This document shows positions 6,986 through 15,146 of a DNA stretch of 28,217 nucleotides, piece by piece. The stretch covers positions 1-28,217 of the forward strand of contig CAMLLG010000051.1 in assembly GCA_946480825.1 (NCBI GenBank), given 5' to 3'. Position 1 is the first letter of the stretch. The number at the start of each line of letters is the position of its first letter. Below the pieces are notes generated by a model. That model was not told the origin of the DNA and ran no database searches. It saw only the letters and a list, made by a program, of their open reading frames with translations. Source of the stretch: an uncultured Lysobacteraceae bacterium. GTDB lineage: Bacteria > Pseudomonadota > Gammaproteobacteria > Xanthomonadales > Xanthomonadaceae. The position numbers and the translations under genes were made by a program.

Positions 6986-7678
6986 ATGGATTTCATCTCG
7001 GTCACGCCCAACGCCCTTCCCGCCGACTTCTGCGCCGCGGTCGTCGCGCGCATCCGCAGCAGCGACGCGCTGCAGCCGGGCAAGGTCGGCGGCGGCGTGT
7101 TCCCCGAACTCAAACACAGCCGCGACATCACGCTGAGCGGCAACGCCGCCTGGCAGGACGTGGAGCAGGCCCTGAACATGGCGATGCTGGGCGCCCTGAT
7201 CCGCTACCTGCGCATCTATCCGCAGGCGCTGATCGCCCCGCTCATGCTGCAGCAGCCCGGCGCCGACGGCGCCATGCGGCGGCTGTCGGCCGAAGACGTC
7301 GCGGCGAAGGACGATGCCGGGCTGATCGAGCTGATCCGCGCCTGCCTCCGTCCGGGGCACATCAATCTGCAGTGGTACCGCGCCGGCGAGGGCGGTTACC
7401 CGTACTGGCACTGCGAGCTGTATCCGCGCGACCACAGCGGCGAAACCCTGCACCGTCACCTGCTGTGGACCGCGTACCTCAACGACGACTTCGACGAGGG
7501 CGAAACCGAGTTCCTGTTCCAGCAGCGCAAGATCGTGCCCGAAACCGGCTCGCTGCTCATCGCACCCACCGCCTTCACCCACACCCATCGCGGCAACCGC
7601 CCGCAGCGCGGCGACAAGTTCATCGCCACCAGCTGGGTACTGTTCCAGCGCGCGGAAACCCTGTTCGCGCAGGGCTGA
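6986..7678 (+). CDS. 2OG-Fe(II) dioxygenase-like protein
   Basis: A 230-residue cytosolic protein with a double-stranded beta-helix C-terminal half. The likely metal ligands are H142 and E144 (YWHCELYP), with the distal histidine in THTHRGN (H199/H201). The 2-oxoglutarate-binding basic residue is probably R202 or K211 (GDKFIATSWV). LNDDFDEGETEF is the usual strand before the distal histidine. The family hydroxylates protein or small-molecule substrates using 2-oxoglutarate and O2, but the substrate here is unknown. The N-terminal 40 residues (ALPADFCAAVV) are the normal start of this family, so the ATG at 6986 is chosen over the longer open frame. The gene stands alone and faces the secreted-protein gene tail to tail. 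Confidence 0.85.
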   Translation: MDFISVTPNALPADFCAAVVARIRSSDALQPGKVGGGVFPELKHSRDITLSGNAAWQDVEQALNMAMLGALIRYLRIYPQALIAPLMLQQPGADGAMRRLSAEDVAAKDDAGLIELIRACLRPGHINLQWYRAGEGGYPYWHCELYPRDHSGETLHRHLLWTAYLNDDFDEGETEFLFQQRKIVPETGSLLIAPTAFTHTHRGNRPQRGDKFIATSWVLFQRAETLFAQG

Positions 7679-7765
7679 AGCGGCGCGCGATCGGCCGCTT
7701 CGTTTCCGCGCCGCGAACGACATCGGCAGCGGTCGCCCGCTGCCGACGCACACTCCGCATCCGCC

Positions 7766-8662
7766 TCAGGGAATCTGGCAGTTCCACTCGTTCGGCGCGC
7801 ACACGTACTCATAGCGCAGCACGCGGACGACCGGATTGATCGTGCCGAGCCGGCGGCCGCTCGAACCGGGGCCGGTATTGCGCACCACATTGCCGATGAA
7901 GGCATCGCCCTGCGCCGCATCGCCCGACTGCGGGCCGCAACGCATGTCGTTTCCCGAGATCGCGCGACAGGATGCGGTCGCGATCACGCGACCGCCCTGC
8001 GACACCGTGGTCGTGGTGTCCCAATCGTCCGCCTGCACGCGGACTTCGAAATTGGCCGAGCTGATCGGCAGAGCCACATCGTAACCGCAGCGGTTGGCCG
8101 GCGACGTGGTCTGGCAGACCAGGCCCGGGCCGCTCAGGTTCACGGTGTAATTCTCGAAGATCATGCAGGGATAGCGCGTGTCGCGGCACATCGGCGTGCC
8201 GGCGGGCCAGAAGGTGGGGCCGCGTCCGGAGATGGCGCGATGCAGGTTGGTCAGGGTGATCTGGCCCGCGGCATATGCCGCGTTGACGTGCTCGCCGTAG
8301 GTGAAGGCGGACGGTGCGTTCGCGCCATATCCCATGCCACCCAGCACGCCTTCCATCGATGCACCGCGCACGGACAGCGCCATGTGATCGAGGCCGGCGT
8401 TGGTATTGAGGAAGCCGTCGTGGACGATGGTCGCCGTGAGTTCGCTGCGGTCGCCCCAGACGGTATCGCGCGCGTTGAGGAACTGCACGGCATCGTTGGG
8501 ATCGCTGTTGGGGATGATCGGCGTCTGGCCGGCGGCGGCGACGCGCGACACCTCGACCCATTGCCAACTGCCGGCCATGGCGGGTGCGGCCAGGCCAAGC
8601 AGGAGCACGGTCGCGGTGAGGCGTTGCGGCAGCGATCGCCATGTGTTCTTGAGCTTGCGCAT
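7766..8662 (-). CDS. secreted cysteine-rich protein of unknown function
   Basis: A 298-residue protein with a Sec signal peptide (basic MRKLKNTWRSLPQR, hydrophobic TATVLLLGLAAP, cleavage after AMA). The mature part is rich in N, T, G and S. It contains exactly eight cysteines in four close pairs: CX6C, CX8C, CX9C and a final CX6C that ends the protein (CAPNEWNCQIP). That pattern suggests four local disulfide loops and a folded extracellular or periplasmic protein. I recognise no catalytic motif or family. An AAGGAC ribosome-binding site precedes the ATG at 8662. Three tandem 14-bp repeats lie 110-150 bases upstream and may control it. Confidence 0.8.
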   Translation of the reverse strand: MRKLKNTWRSLPQRLTATVLLLGLAAPAMAGSWQWVEVSRVAAAGQTPIIPNSDPNDAVQFLNARDTVWGDRSELTATIVHDGFLNTNAGLDHMALSVRGASMEGVLGGMGYGANAPSAFTYGEHVNAAYAAGQITLTNLHRAISGRGPTFWPAGTPMCRDTRYPCMIFENYTVNLSGPGLVCQTTSPANRCGYDVALPISSANFEVRVQADDWDTTTTVSQGGRVIATASCRAISGNDMRCGPQSGDAAQGDAFIGNVVRNTGPGSSGRRLGTINPVVRVLRYEYVCAPNEWNCQIP

Positions 8663-8772
8663 GATGTCCTTCGTTTTCTGATCGTCGGTCGATGTCGACC
8701 ACGGGGAATGGCCGTGCGGTGCACGGGACCCGCTGCACGGCGGTGTCGTTCCCTGTCAGCGATTTGCGCGGC

Positions 8773-8814
8773 GGAACAGGATCATTCGAACACGATCATT
8801 GGAACAGGATCCTT
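8773..8814. repeat. three tandem 14-bp direct repeats
   Basis: GGAACAGGATCATT, CGAACACGATCATT and GGAACAGGATCCTT follow each other without spacers. Copies 1 and 3 differ at one base. They lie between the end of the radical SAM gene and the start of the secreted-protein gene, 110-150 bases upstream of the latter's ATG. They could be protein-binding sites on one face pattern (period 14) or a local replication-slippage product. Confidence 0.7.
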
Positions 8815-8839
8815 GAGGGACCGTTTCGCCCGCGTCGGG

Positions 8840-9979
8840 TCAGAACAGTTCCTGCTGCGCCGATGCGGGTCCCGACGGCGAGGGTGGCACGAACTTCGAT
8901 GCGTCCAGCGCCGGCAGCCGACCGAAGCCGATGCGCTTGTACGCCTTCGCGAAACGCATCGCGATCAGATCGGCGAACGGGCCCTCGCCGCGCATGCGCG
9001 TGCCGTAGCCGCTGTCGTAATCCTTGCCGCCGCGCATCTGCCGGACGAGGCTCATCACGTGCGCGGCGCGTTCGGGATAGTGCAGCGCCAGCCACTCGCG
9101 CCAGACCTCCTTCAACTCGTGCGGCAGGCGCAGCAACACGTAGCCGGCGGCGCGGGCGCCGTGTTCGTATGCGGCTTCGAGGATGCGCTCGATCTCGACA
9201 TCGGTGATCATCGGGATGACCGGCGCGACCATCGTCCCCACCGGCACGCCCGCCTCGTGCAGGGCCTGCACCGTCTTCAGCCGGGTGTGCGGCGCCGCGG
9301 CGCGCGGTTCGAGCTTCGACGACAGCCTGTTGTCGAGCGAGGTGATCGACACGTAGACCGTCACCAGGCCATCGCGCGCCATCGGCGCGAGCAGATCGAG
9401 ATCGCGCTGGATCAGCGCGCTCTTGGTGATCAGGCTCACCGGATGGCGGCACTCGGCGAACACTTCCAGCAACTGGCGGGTGATGCGCCAGCGGCGCTCG
9501 ATCGGTTGATAGGCGTCGGTGTTGATGCCGAGCGAGATCGGCGCGCAGCGATAGCCCTTGCGCGCGAGTTCCTTGCGCAGCAGCTCCGCGGCATTGGTCT
9601 TGGCGTAGAGCCTGGTTTCGAAATCGAGGCCGGGCGAGAGATCGAGATAGGCGTGCGACGGGCGCGCGAAGCAATACACGCAGCCGTGTTCGCAGCCGCG
9701 ATAGGGATTCAGCGATTGACTGAAGGGAATGTCGGGCGAGTCGTTGCGGCTGACGATGCTGCGCGCATGCTCTTCGGTCACCTGCGTGCGCGGCTTCGGC
9801 GATGCGGAGCTGTCCGCATCCTCGTCGACGGCGTAGACCGAACCCCAGCCATCGTCCTCGGCTTCGGCCACGGTCTTCTCGAACCGCCCGCGCACGTACG
9901 AAGCCGCGCCGCGGCCCTTGATCGGACCGGAGCGCATCAGGTTGTGCGTCGCTTCGTCGACTTTGCCGCGGTGTGCCAT
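8840..9979 (-). CDS. PA0069-family radical SAM protein
   Basis: A 379-residue protein. The [4Fe-4S]/SAM motif is C96-X3-C100-X2-C103 inside NPYRGCEHGCVYCFARPSH, which is the hallmark of the PA0069 / Rv2578c group related to spore photoproduct lyase-like radical SAM enzymes. Other conserved parts are SLGINTDAYQPIE, SLITKSALIQRDLDLL and APVIPMITD. The reaction and substrate are unknown. The C-terminal 90 residues (YPERAAHVMSLVRQMRGGKDYDS) are typical of the family. The start at 9979 lacks a clear ribosome-binding site. It is divergent from cardiolipin synthase with only 51 bases between the two start codons, so the two promoters overlap. Confidence 0.93.
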   Translation of the reverse strand: MAHRGKVDEATHNLMRSGPIKGRGAASYVRGRFEKTVAEAEDDGWGSVYAVDEDADSSASPKPRTQVTEEHARSIVSRNDSPDIPFSQSLNPYRGCEHGCVYCFARPSHAYLDLSPGLDFETRLYAKTNAAELLRKELARKGYRCAPISLGINTDAYQPIERRWRITRQLLEVFAECRHPVSLITKSALIQRDLDLLAPMARDGLVTVYVSITSLDNRLSSKLEPRAAAPHTRLKTVQALHEAGVPVGTMVAPVIPMITDVEIERILEAAYEHGARAAGYVLLRLPHELKEVWREWLALHYPERAAHVMSLVRQMRGGKDYDSGYGTRMRGEGPFADLIAMRFAKAYKRIGFGRLPALDASKFVPPSPSGPASAQQELF

Positions 9980-10030
9980 GCGGTTAGGCTAGCGCGCACG
10001 CATCGCAATCGCTGCGACGGAGGTCTCCGG

Positions 10031-11488
10031 ATGTTCGCACTGTGGGACTGGATCGATGGCATGCCCGGATTCGGTCCGTGGCTCGGTCTGGCGCTGTTCG
10101 TCGGCTGGGTCGTCTACATGATCGTGCTCGGCGGCTGGATCGTGCTGCAGAAGCGCGAACCGGTGGCGACGCTCAGCTGGCTGCTGGGTCTCGCGCTGCT
10201 GCCGTACATCGGTTTCCTGATCTATCACCTGCTGGGTCCGCAGAAGATCCATCGACAGCGGCTGCGGCGTGCGCGCAGTCGGCTGGAGAGCGATGTGATC
10301 GAAGGCGGGCTGTGCACCGCGGCGAATTCGCCGGAGGCGCTGGAACTGGCGCGCCTCGCGCAGGGCGCCACCGGACTGCCGCCGGTCACCGCGCGCGATG
10401 TGCGCCTGCTGGTCGACGGCGCGATGAAATACGACGCGCTGATCGAGGACATCGGCCACGCGCGGCATCAGGTGCATCTCGAGTACTACATCTACACGCC
10501 CGACCAGAGCGGGGCGGCGCTGCGCGATGCGCTGGTGGCCTGCGCGAAGCGCGGCGTGAAGGTGCGACTGCTGCTCGACGCCATCGGCTCCGGCGCCTGC
10601 ACCCGCGCATTCCTGTCGCCGCTGGTCGACGCCGGCGGCGAGGTCGCGTGGTTCCATCCTTCGCATTTCTGGCGGTTCTGGTGGCGGCCCTGGCTGAACC
10701 TGCGCACGCATCGCAAGATCGCCGTGATCGACAGCCGCATCGGCTACACCGGCGGCATCAACGTGACCGACGACGAGAACGAACGCGTCCGCGCCGATGC
10801 CTACCGCGATCTGCATCTGCGGATCGAAGGCGACGCGGTGCGCGCCTTGCAGCTGGTGTTCGCCGAAGACTGGGTCTACGCCACCGGCGACCGCAGCTTC
10901 ATCTCCGAGATCGCGCGCACGCTTCCCGCCGCGGAAGCCGGGGCGATTTCGGCGCAAGTGCTCACATCCGGACCGGATTCGTCCTGGGAAGCGATCCATC
11001 GCCTGCAGGTCGGTCTGATCCACGCCGCGCGGCATCGCGTGTGGCTGGTGACGCCGTACTTCGTTCCGGGCGAAGCGGCGATGATGGCGTTGACCTCGGC
11101 CGCGCTCGGCGGGCTGGATGTACGTCTGCTGGTACCGCGCATGAGCGATTCCAAGGTGGTCACGCTGGCCGCCCGTTCGTACTACGACGATCTGCTGGCC
11201 GCGGGCGTCAAGATCTACGAGTACGGGCCGCGGATGCTGCATACCAAGGCGTTGTTGGTGGACGACGCCTCCACGATCATCGGCAGCTCGAATTTCGACC
11301 ATCGCAGTTTCCGCCTGAATTTCGAGGTCGCGGTGCTGTTCCAGGATCGCGATCTGGGCGCACGGTTGGCGAAGTTGATCGAAGGCGAATTCGTCCGCGC
11401 TCCGCGGGTGCGCAAGGATCGCCAGCGGCCGCTGTTCGGCACGCGCCTGCCCGAGGCGCTGGCGCGGCTGATGTCGCCGCTGCTGTGA
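10031..11488 (+). CDS. cls: cardiolipin synthase
   Basis: A 485-residue inner-membrane enzyme that condenses two phosphatidylglycerol molecules to cardiolipin and glycerol. Two N-terminal helices (about 15-35 and 46-68) are followed by two phospholipase D domains with complete HKD motifs: H227/K229/D234 (THRKIAVID) and H404/K406/D411 (LHTKALLVD). The GSSNFDHRSFRLNFE block after the second HKD is classic for the family. Length is normal for ClsA-type enzymes. GGAGGT lies 7 bases before the ATG. ClsA versus ClsC type cannot be separated firmly, but the two N-terminal helices favour ClsA. No partner gene is adjacent. Confidence 0.95.
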   Translation: MFALWDWIDGMPGFGPWLGLALFVGWVVYMIVLGGWIVLQKREPVATLSWLLGLALLPYIGFLIYHLLGPQKIHRQRLRRARSRLESDVIEGGLCTAANSPEALELARLAQGATGLPPVTARDVRLLVDGAMKYDALIEDIGHARHQVHLEYYIYTPDQSGAALRDALVACAKRGVKVRLLLDAIGSGACTRAFLSPLVDAGGEVAWFHPSHFWRFWWRPWLNLRTHRKIAVIDSRIGYTGGINVTDDENERVRADAYRDLHLRIEGDAVRALQLVFAEDWVYATGDRSFISEIARTLPAAEAGAISAQVLTSGPDSSWEAIHRLQVGLIHAARHRVWLVTPYFVPGEAAMMALTSAALGGLDVRLLVPRMSDSKVVTLAARSYYDDLLAAGVKIYEYGPRMLHTKALLVDDASTIIGSSNFDHRSFRLNFEVAVLFQDRDLGARLAKLIEGEFVRAPRVRKDRQRPLFGTRLPEALARLMSPLL

Positions 11489-11616
11489 GGCCATCGCCGT
11501 TCGCGGCGTCTGCGGGCGACGGACGGCGGACACGGACCGGCGGGCGGGCTGTCGACGGCGACGGCGGGCGGAGTAGACTGGCGGCCGCCCCTCAGTCCCC
11601 CGTGAAGGACGCCCTC

Positions 11617-11892
11617 ATGCCCTGGTTGATTCTCCTCATCGCCGCCGGCCTGCTGATGGTCGCACTGACGACCACGTCGATGGCCCTGCTGGTGGTCTGC
11701 GCGCTGGCTTCGCTGGGGCTCACGGTGTTCAGCGTGATGACCCTGCTGGCGCAGCGCGTGGACAACAGCGCCCGCAGCGAGGCCATGCTGATCGATCCGC
11801 AGGAATTGCGCCGGCTGCGCGAACTCGCCGAAGCCAGGCGCGCGGAAGCGAACACCGGTCAGCCGACCGATCAGAACGCACCGCAATCCTGA
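11617..11892 (+). CDS. small membrane protein of unknown function
   Basis: A 91-residue protein with two hydrophobic helices (about 3-20 and 22-45) followed by a charged cytosolic tail rich in R, E and A ([18 protein letters not shown]) that should form a helix. It ends in a polar stretch. GAAGGAC lies about 9 bases before the ATG at 11617. It precedes pdxJ by 16 bases, so the two are probably co-transcribed, but the sequence gives no functional link to vitamin B6 synthesis. I do not recognise the family. Confidence 0.75.
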   Translation: MPWLILLIAAGLLMVALTTTSMALLVVCALASLGLTVFSVMTLLAQRVDNSARSEAMLIDPQELRRLRELAEARRAEANTGQPTDQNAPQS

Positions 11893-11908
11893 TCCGTCGC
11901 GCCCCGTC

Positions 11909-12658
11909 TTGACCGTCCTCAGCGTCAACGTCAACAAGATCGCGGTCCTGCGCAATTCGCGCGGCGGCCGCGATCCGGACGTCGTCACCGCCGCCCGCGT
12001 CTGCCTGGATGCCGGCGCCCACGGCATCACCGTGCATCCGCGTCCGGACGCCCGCCATATCCGCGCCGACGATGTGTTCGCGCTCGCCGAACTCGCCCGC
12101 ACCTACGGCGTCGAATTCAATCTCGAAGGCAATCCGTTCGCGCCGCCGCGTCCCGGGTACCCCGGCTTCCATGCGCTGTGCGCGAACGTGCGGCCCGCGC
12201 AGGCCACGCTGGTGCCCGACGGCGACGGACAACTCACGTCCGATCATGGCTTCGATTTCGTTCGCGATCGCGACCCGCTGCAGACCGAAGTCGCCGCCTT
12301 GAAAGCGTTGGGATGTCGGGTCAGCGTGTTCGCCGACGCCGGCGCCGACATGGTCGCGGCCGCGGCCAGCGGTGCCGACCGCATCGAGCTGTACACCGGT
12401 CCTTACGCCGAAGCCTTCGCGTCGGGCCACCCAGAAACGCAGCTGCCTGCATTCGCGGACACCGCGCGCGCCGCGGCTGCGCAGGGCATGGGCGTCAATG
12501 CGGGCCACGATCTGAGCCGAGCCAACCTGGGCCGGTTCCTGCGCGAGGTGCCCGGCGTGCTCGAAGTCTCGATCGGCCACGCGTTGATCGGCGAAGCGCT
12601 GTATGCCGGGCTCGACGCGACGGTGAAGGCTTATCTCGCGGCCATCGCCGAGCGTTGA
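11909..12658 (+). CDS. pdxJ: pyridoxine 5'-phosphate synthase
   Basis: A 249-residue TIM-barrel enzyme that condenses 1-deoxyxylulose 5-phosphate with 3-amino-2-oxopropyl phosphate, the last ring-forming step of DXP-dependent vitamin B6 synthesis. Expected active-site residues are present: H43 (ITVHPRPD), E73 (FNLEGNP) and H200 (VNAGHDL). The phosphate-binding end [14 protein letters not shown] is also there. The N-terminus [15 protein letters not shown] is characteristic. The only reasonable start is TTG at 11909, without a clear ribosome-binding site. No ATG exists near the conserved N-terminus, so coupling to the small membrane protein gene just upstream is likely. Confidence 0.95.
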   Translation: MTVLSVNVNKIAVLRNSRGGRDPDVVTAARVCLDAGAHGITVHPRPDARHIRADDVFALAELARTYGVEFNLEGNPFAPPRPGYPGFHALCANVRPAQATLVPDGDGQLTSDHGFDFVRDRDPLQTEVAALKALGCRVSVFADAGADMVAAAASGADRIELYTGPYAEAFASGHPETQLPAFADTARAAAAQGMGVNAGHDLSRANLGRFLREVPGVLEVSIGHALIGEALYAGLDATVKAYLAAIAER

Positions 12659-12769
12659 GCGGACGCGATCCGAGCGTCGGCAAACGAATACGCGATACGC
12701 GAACGTGCGGCCCCCCATGACAGGCCGCCCATCCGTATTCCGGCAACGACGCGCTTCGAAGCGAACGTT

Positions 12770-13168
12770 CTATTCGAAGCGGATGTTGCCCAGGCCCGCG
12801 TTCTGCGCGGTGGCCAACACCTTGGCGACGACCTGATAGTCCGCGTCTCCGCTGGCATCGATGCTGAGCATCAACGCCTGGTCGCCGGCGAGTTCCTGCT
12901 CGGCCGAAAACACCGAAGACAATGCGCTCATCGGCATCGGTTGACCGCCGAGGAACAGCTCGCCGGAACCGGCGATCCGCAGTTCGAGCGGCGCGGGCGG
13001 GTCGTCCGTCGGCGGCGTGCCTCGGCCGATGTTCAGGGGAATCGGTTGGCTGAAAATCGGCGCCGCGATCATGAAGATCACCAACATCACCAGCATCACG
13101 TCCACCAGCGGCGTGATGTTGATCTCCGCGATGCTGTCTTGCCGGGTCTGTGCTTGGGCGAAAGCCAT
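12770..13168 (-). CDS. ExbD/TolR-type biopolymer transport protein (third copy)
   Basis: A 132-residue protein with one N-terminal membrane helix. [17 protein letters not shown] contains D23, the proton-pathway aspartate of ExbD/TolR. The periplasmic domain follows. It pairs with an ExbB-type channel to use the proton motive force for TonB. Its N-terminus (MAFAQ) resembles that of the neighbouring exbD2 (MAFAS), suggesting an old duplication, but the periplasmic part is quite different. GGAGGAG lies before the ATG at 13168. A strong terminator separates it from exbD2, so read-through or its own promoter would be needed for expression. Confidence 0.92.
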   Translation of the reverse strand: MAFAQAQTRQDSIAEINITPLVDVMLVMLVIFMIAAPIFSQPIPLNIGRGTPPTDDPPAPLELRIAGSGELFLGGQPMPMSALSSVFSAEQELAGDQALMLSIDASGDADYQVVAKVLATAQNAGLGNIRFE

Positions 13169-13256
13169 GGCGACGCTCCTCCGGTTGGGTGACGGCTCCA
13201 CCTTATGCCTGCAGCCATGGCGGCGGCAAGCCCGACCCGAGGCCGGGCATCGGACA

Positions 13257-13285
13257 TAAAAAAACGCCGCCCGGTGGGCGGCGTC
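13257..13285 (-). terminator. rho-independent terminator after exbD2
   Basis: The perfect 9-bp stem ACGCCGCCC / GGGCGGCGT (13264-13272 and 13276-13284) has a 3-base loop. On the minus strand it is followed by seven T residues. It lies 65 bases after the exbD2 stop and upstream of the third exbD gene. Confidence 0.88.
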
Positions 13286-13350
13286 GAAAAAGGCTAGCGT
13301 TTGGAAGCACGGAAGCGGGCTGCAGGTCCGCTTCCGGCCGGTGGTGCGGT

Positions 13351-13761
13351 TTATTTCTTGACGAAGCCGATCTTCTTCATGTCCGAGTCCTTGGCCGAGG
13401 CCAGGACCTTGGCGAGGACTTCGTAACGCGCGTCCTCGTTCATGTCGATTTCGAGCGTGGGCTGGTTGTTCGGATCCCGCTCGACTTCGGCCTGCATCAT
13501 GTTGCGCAGGGCGGAGATCGGCGTCGTGCTGTCGTTCCAGTACACCGCGCCGGCGGCATCGATGCGGAGCTTGATCGGCGGCGGCGGCTCGACATCGGGC
13601 GGCGGCTGACGGTTGGGCTGCGGCAGATCGATATCGATCGGGTAGGACAGGATCGGCGCGGTCACCATGAAGATGATCAGCAGCACCAGCATCACGTCGA
13701 CGAGCGGCGTGACGTTGATGTCGGCCATCGGGCCGGAACCGGAGTTGGATGCGAATGCCAT
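13351..13761 (-). CDS. exbD2: ExbD-family biopolymer transport protein (second copy)
   Basis: A 136-residue ExbD with one membrane helix carrying the key aspartate D22 ([17 protein letters not shown]). A proline-rich stretch follows (about 45-62, [15 protein letters not shown]), then a periplasmic domain ending MKKIGFVKK. It belongs to the tonB-exbB-exbD1-exbD2 order known from Xanthomonas. An AGAGAG ribosome-binding site is present. The gap to exbD1 is 41 bases, so they form an operon. The gene is followed by a terminator. Confidence 0.94.
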   Translation of the reverse strand: MAFASNSGSGPMADINVTPLVDVMLVLLIIFMVTAPILSYPIDIDLPQPNRQPPPDVEPPPPIKLRIDAAGAVYWNDSTTPISALRNMMQAEVERDPNNQPTLEIDMNEDARYEVLAKVLASAKDSDMKKIGFVKK

Positions 13762-13802
13762 GGGTCAATCTCTCTGATCGATGCGCGTCGGATGCGTGCG
13801 CG

Positions 13803-14225
13803 TCAGTTGCGTTCGCGGGTTGCGACGAAACCGACCTTGCGCATGCCGTTGGCCTGGGCGAGGTCGACCGCCTGCTTCACGAAGCGATAGGGCGTCGCCT
13901 TGTCGCCGCGGACGTTGACCTGAGGCTGCGGGGTCAGCTGCGCCTGGGTCGAGAAGCGGCTGTCGAGCTGGCCGATGCTGACCGGCTCGTCGTTGTAGAA
14001 GTACTTGCCGTCCTCGGTGACCGCGATCGTGATCGGGGTCGCCTGGAGCGGTTTTTCTTCCCGCTTGTCGTAGTTGGCTTCGGGCAACTCGACCTTCGTT
14101 TTGTGCGACATCAGCGGTGCCGTGATCATGAAGATGATCAGCAGCACCAACATCACGTCCACGAGGGGCGTGACGTTGATTTCGGACATCGGGCCGCCGC
14201 TGTCGTTGCCGGTACTGAAGGCCAT
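13803..14225 (-). CDS. exbD1: ExbD-family biopolymer transport protein (first copy)
   Basis: A 140-residue single-pass ExbD. D23 lies in the helix [19 protein letters not shown]. The periplasmic domain includes the typical FYNDEPVSIGQLDSRF and the C-terminal GMRKVGFV strand. It works with ExbB to power TonB-dependent uptake of iron chelates and carbohydrates across the outer membrane. GGAG precedes the ATG at 14225. It follows exbB by 38 bases in the same operon. Confidence 0.95.
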   Translation of the reverse strand: MAFSTGNDSGGPMSEINVTPLVDVMLVLLIIFMITAPLMSHKTKVELPEANYDKREEKPLQATPITIAVTEDGKYFYNDEPVSIGQLDSRFSTQAQLTPQPQVNVRGDKATPYRFVKQAVDLAQANGMRKVGFVATRERN

Positions 14226-14263
14226 GACTGTGCTCCGTCAGGTGTTCGATCTGGGCGTGCGGA

Positions 14264-15028
14264 TCAGCGCTTGCCGCCGACTTCGCCGACGCGGGCGCCG
14301 GTCGCGAAGAAGTCGTGCAGATCGTGGGCGAAGGTGTCGAACTTGTTGTTCGTGATGCGGTTCAGGCGCACGAAGAAGTTGTACGCGAGCACCGCCGGGA
14401 TGGCGACGAACAGACCGACCGCGGTCATGATCAGCGCTTCACCCACCGGACCGGCGACGGCGTCGATCGAAGCCTGACCGGTCGCGCCGATCTTGATCAG
14501 GGCGCCGTAGATGCCCCACACGGTGCCGAGCAGACCGACGAAGGGCGCGGTCGAACCGACCGTGGCGAGCACGGTGAGGCCGCTTTCCAGACCCATCGAT
14601 TCGCGGATGACGGCCTGACGCAGGGCGCGGTCGACGAACTCGGAACGGTTCAGCGACTCGACCAGACGCGAGCCTTCATGGCGCTGGTGGTGCGCGGCGG
14701 CCTGGGCGGCGTCGAGAGCGATCTTCGAGAAGGGCTCGCTGCGGGGCTGCTCTTCCATGAAGCGGATCGCGTCCTGCGCGTTCGGCGTTTCCCAGAAGGT
14801 CTGGGTGACGGAATCGCCGCGACGACGCAGATTGGAGTTCTTGATGAAGTTGACCACGATCCAGTACCAGGACATCGCGGACATGATGACCAGGGTGGCG
14901 GCGACCACGAGCTGGACGATGTAGTCGCCCGGGTTGCCGAGCATTTCGCGCATCAGATGGTCGACGCCCATCTGCTTCAGAGCGGCGGCGTTGCCCCCGG
15001 TTGCGGCGGTGGTGGTTTCCTGCAGCAT
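14264..15028 (-). CDS. exbB: ExbB proton-channel protein (MotA/TolQ/ExbB family)
   Basis: A 254-residue inner-membrane protein with three helices (about 36-60, 150-175 and 195-220). It has the family signature TVGSTAPFVGLLGTVWGIYGAL and a third helix with E197 and T202 (GEALIMTAVGLFVAIPAV), the equivalents of residues lining the proton path. It forms the pentameric ExbB channel around ExbD. AAAGG lies before the ATG at 15028. It is placed between tonB and exbD1, with a 118-base gap to tonB that contains a degenerate repeat. Confidence 0.96.
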   Translation of the reverse strand: MLQETTTAATGGNAAALKQMGVDHLMREMLGNPGDYIVQLVVAATLVIMSAMSWYWIVVNFIKNSNLRRRGDSVTQTFWETPNAQDAIRFMEEQPRSEPFSKIALDAAQAAAHHQRHEGSRLVESLNRSEFVDRALRQAVIRESMGLESGLTVLATVGSTAPFVGLLGTVWGIYGALIKIGATGQASIDAVAGPVGEALIMTAVGLFVAIPAVLAYNFFVRLNRITNNKFDTFAHDLHDFFATGARVGEVGGKR

Positions 15029-15078
15029 GACGCTTACCTTTCTTGTGTGTGGAAGGATCTAACGAAGGGTACGTGGAG

Positions 15079-15143
15079 CGGGATGGAACGGATCGGGTGC
15101 GACGAATCGGATGCAACGGATCGGATGAACCGGATGACGCGGT
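15079..15143. repeat. degenerate CGGAT-rich tandem repeat between tonB and exbB
   Basis: About five imperfect copies of a 10-14 base unit of the form GATCGGRTGNRAC follow each other in the tonB-exbB gap (GGAACGGATCGGGTGCGAC, then GAATCGGATGCAAC, then GGATCGGATGAAC, then CGGATGACG). No protein frame uses it and no clear hairpin forms. The copies are diverged, so it looks like an old slippage product. Confidence 0.5.
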
Positions 15144-15146
15144 GAC

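Noticed and set aside
8240..10030. 5' extension of the cardiolipin synthase frame
   Set aside because: It overlaps the radical SAM and secreted-protein genes on the other strand. Cardiolipin synthase has its natural N-terminus and a GGAGGT site at 10031.
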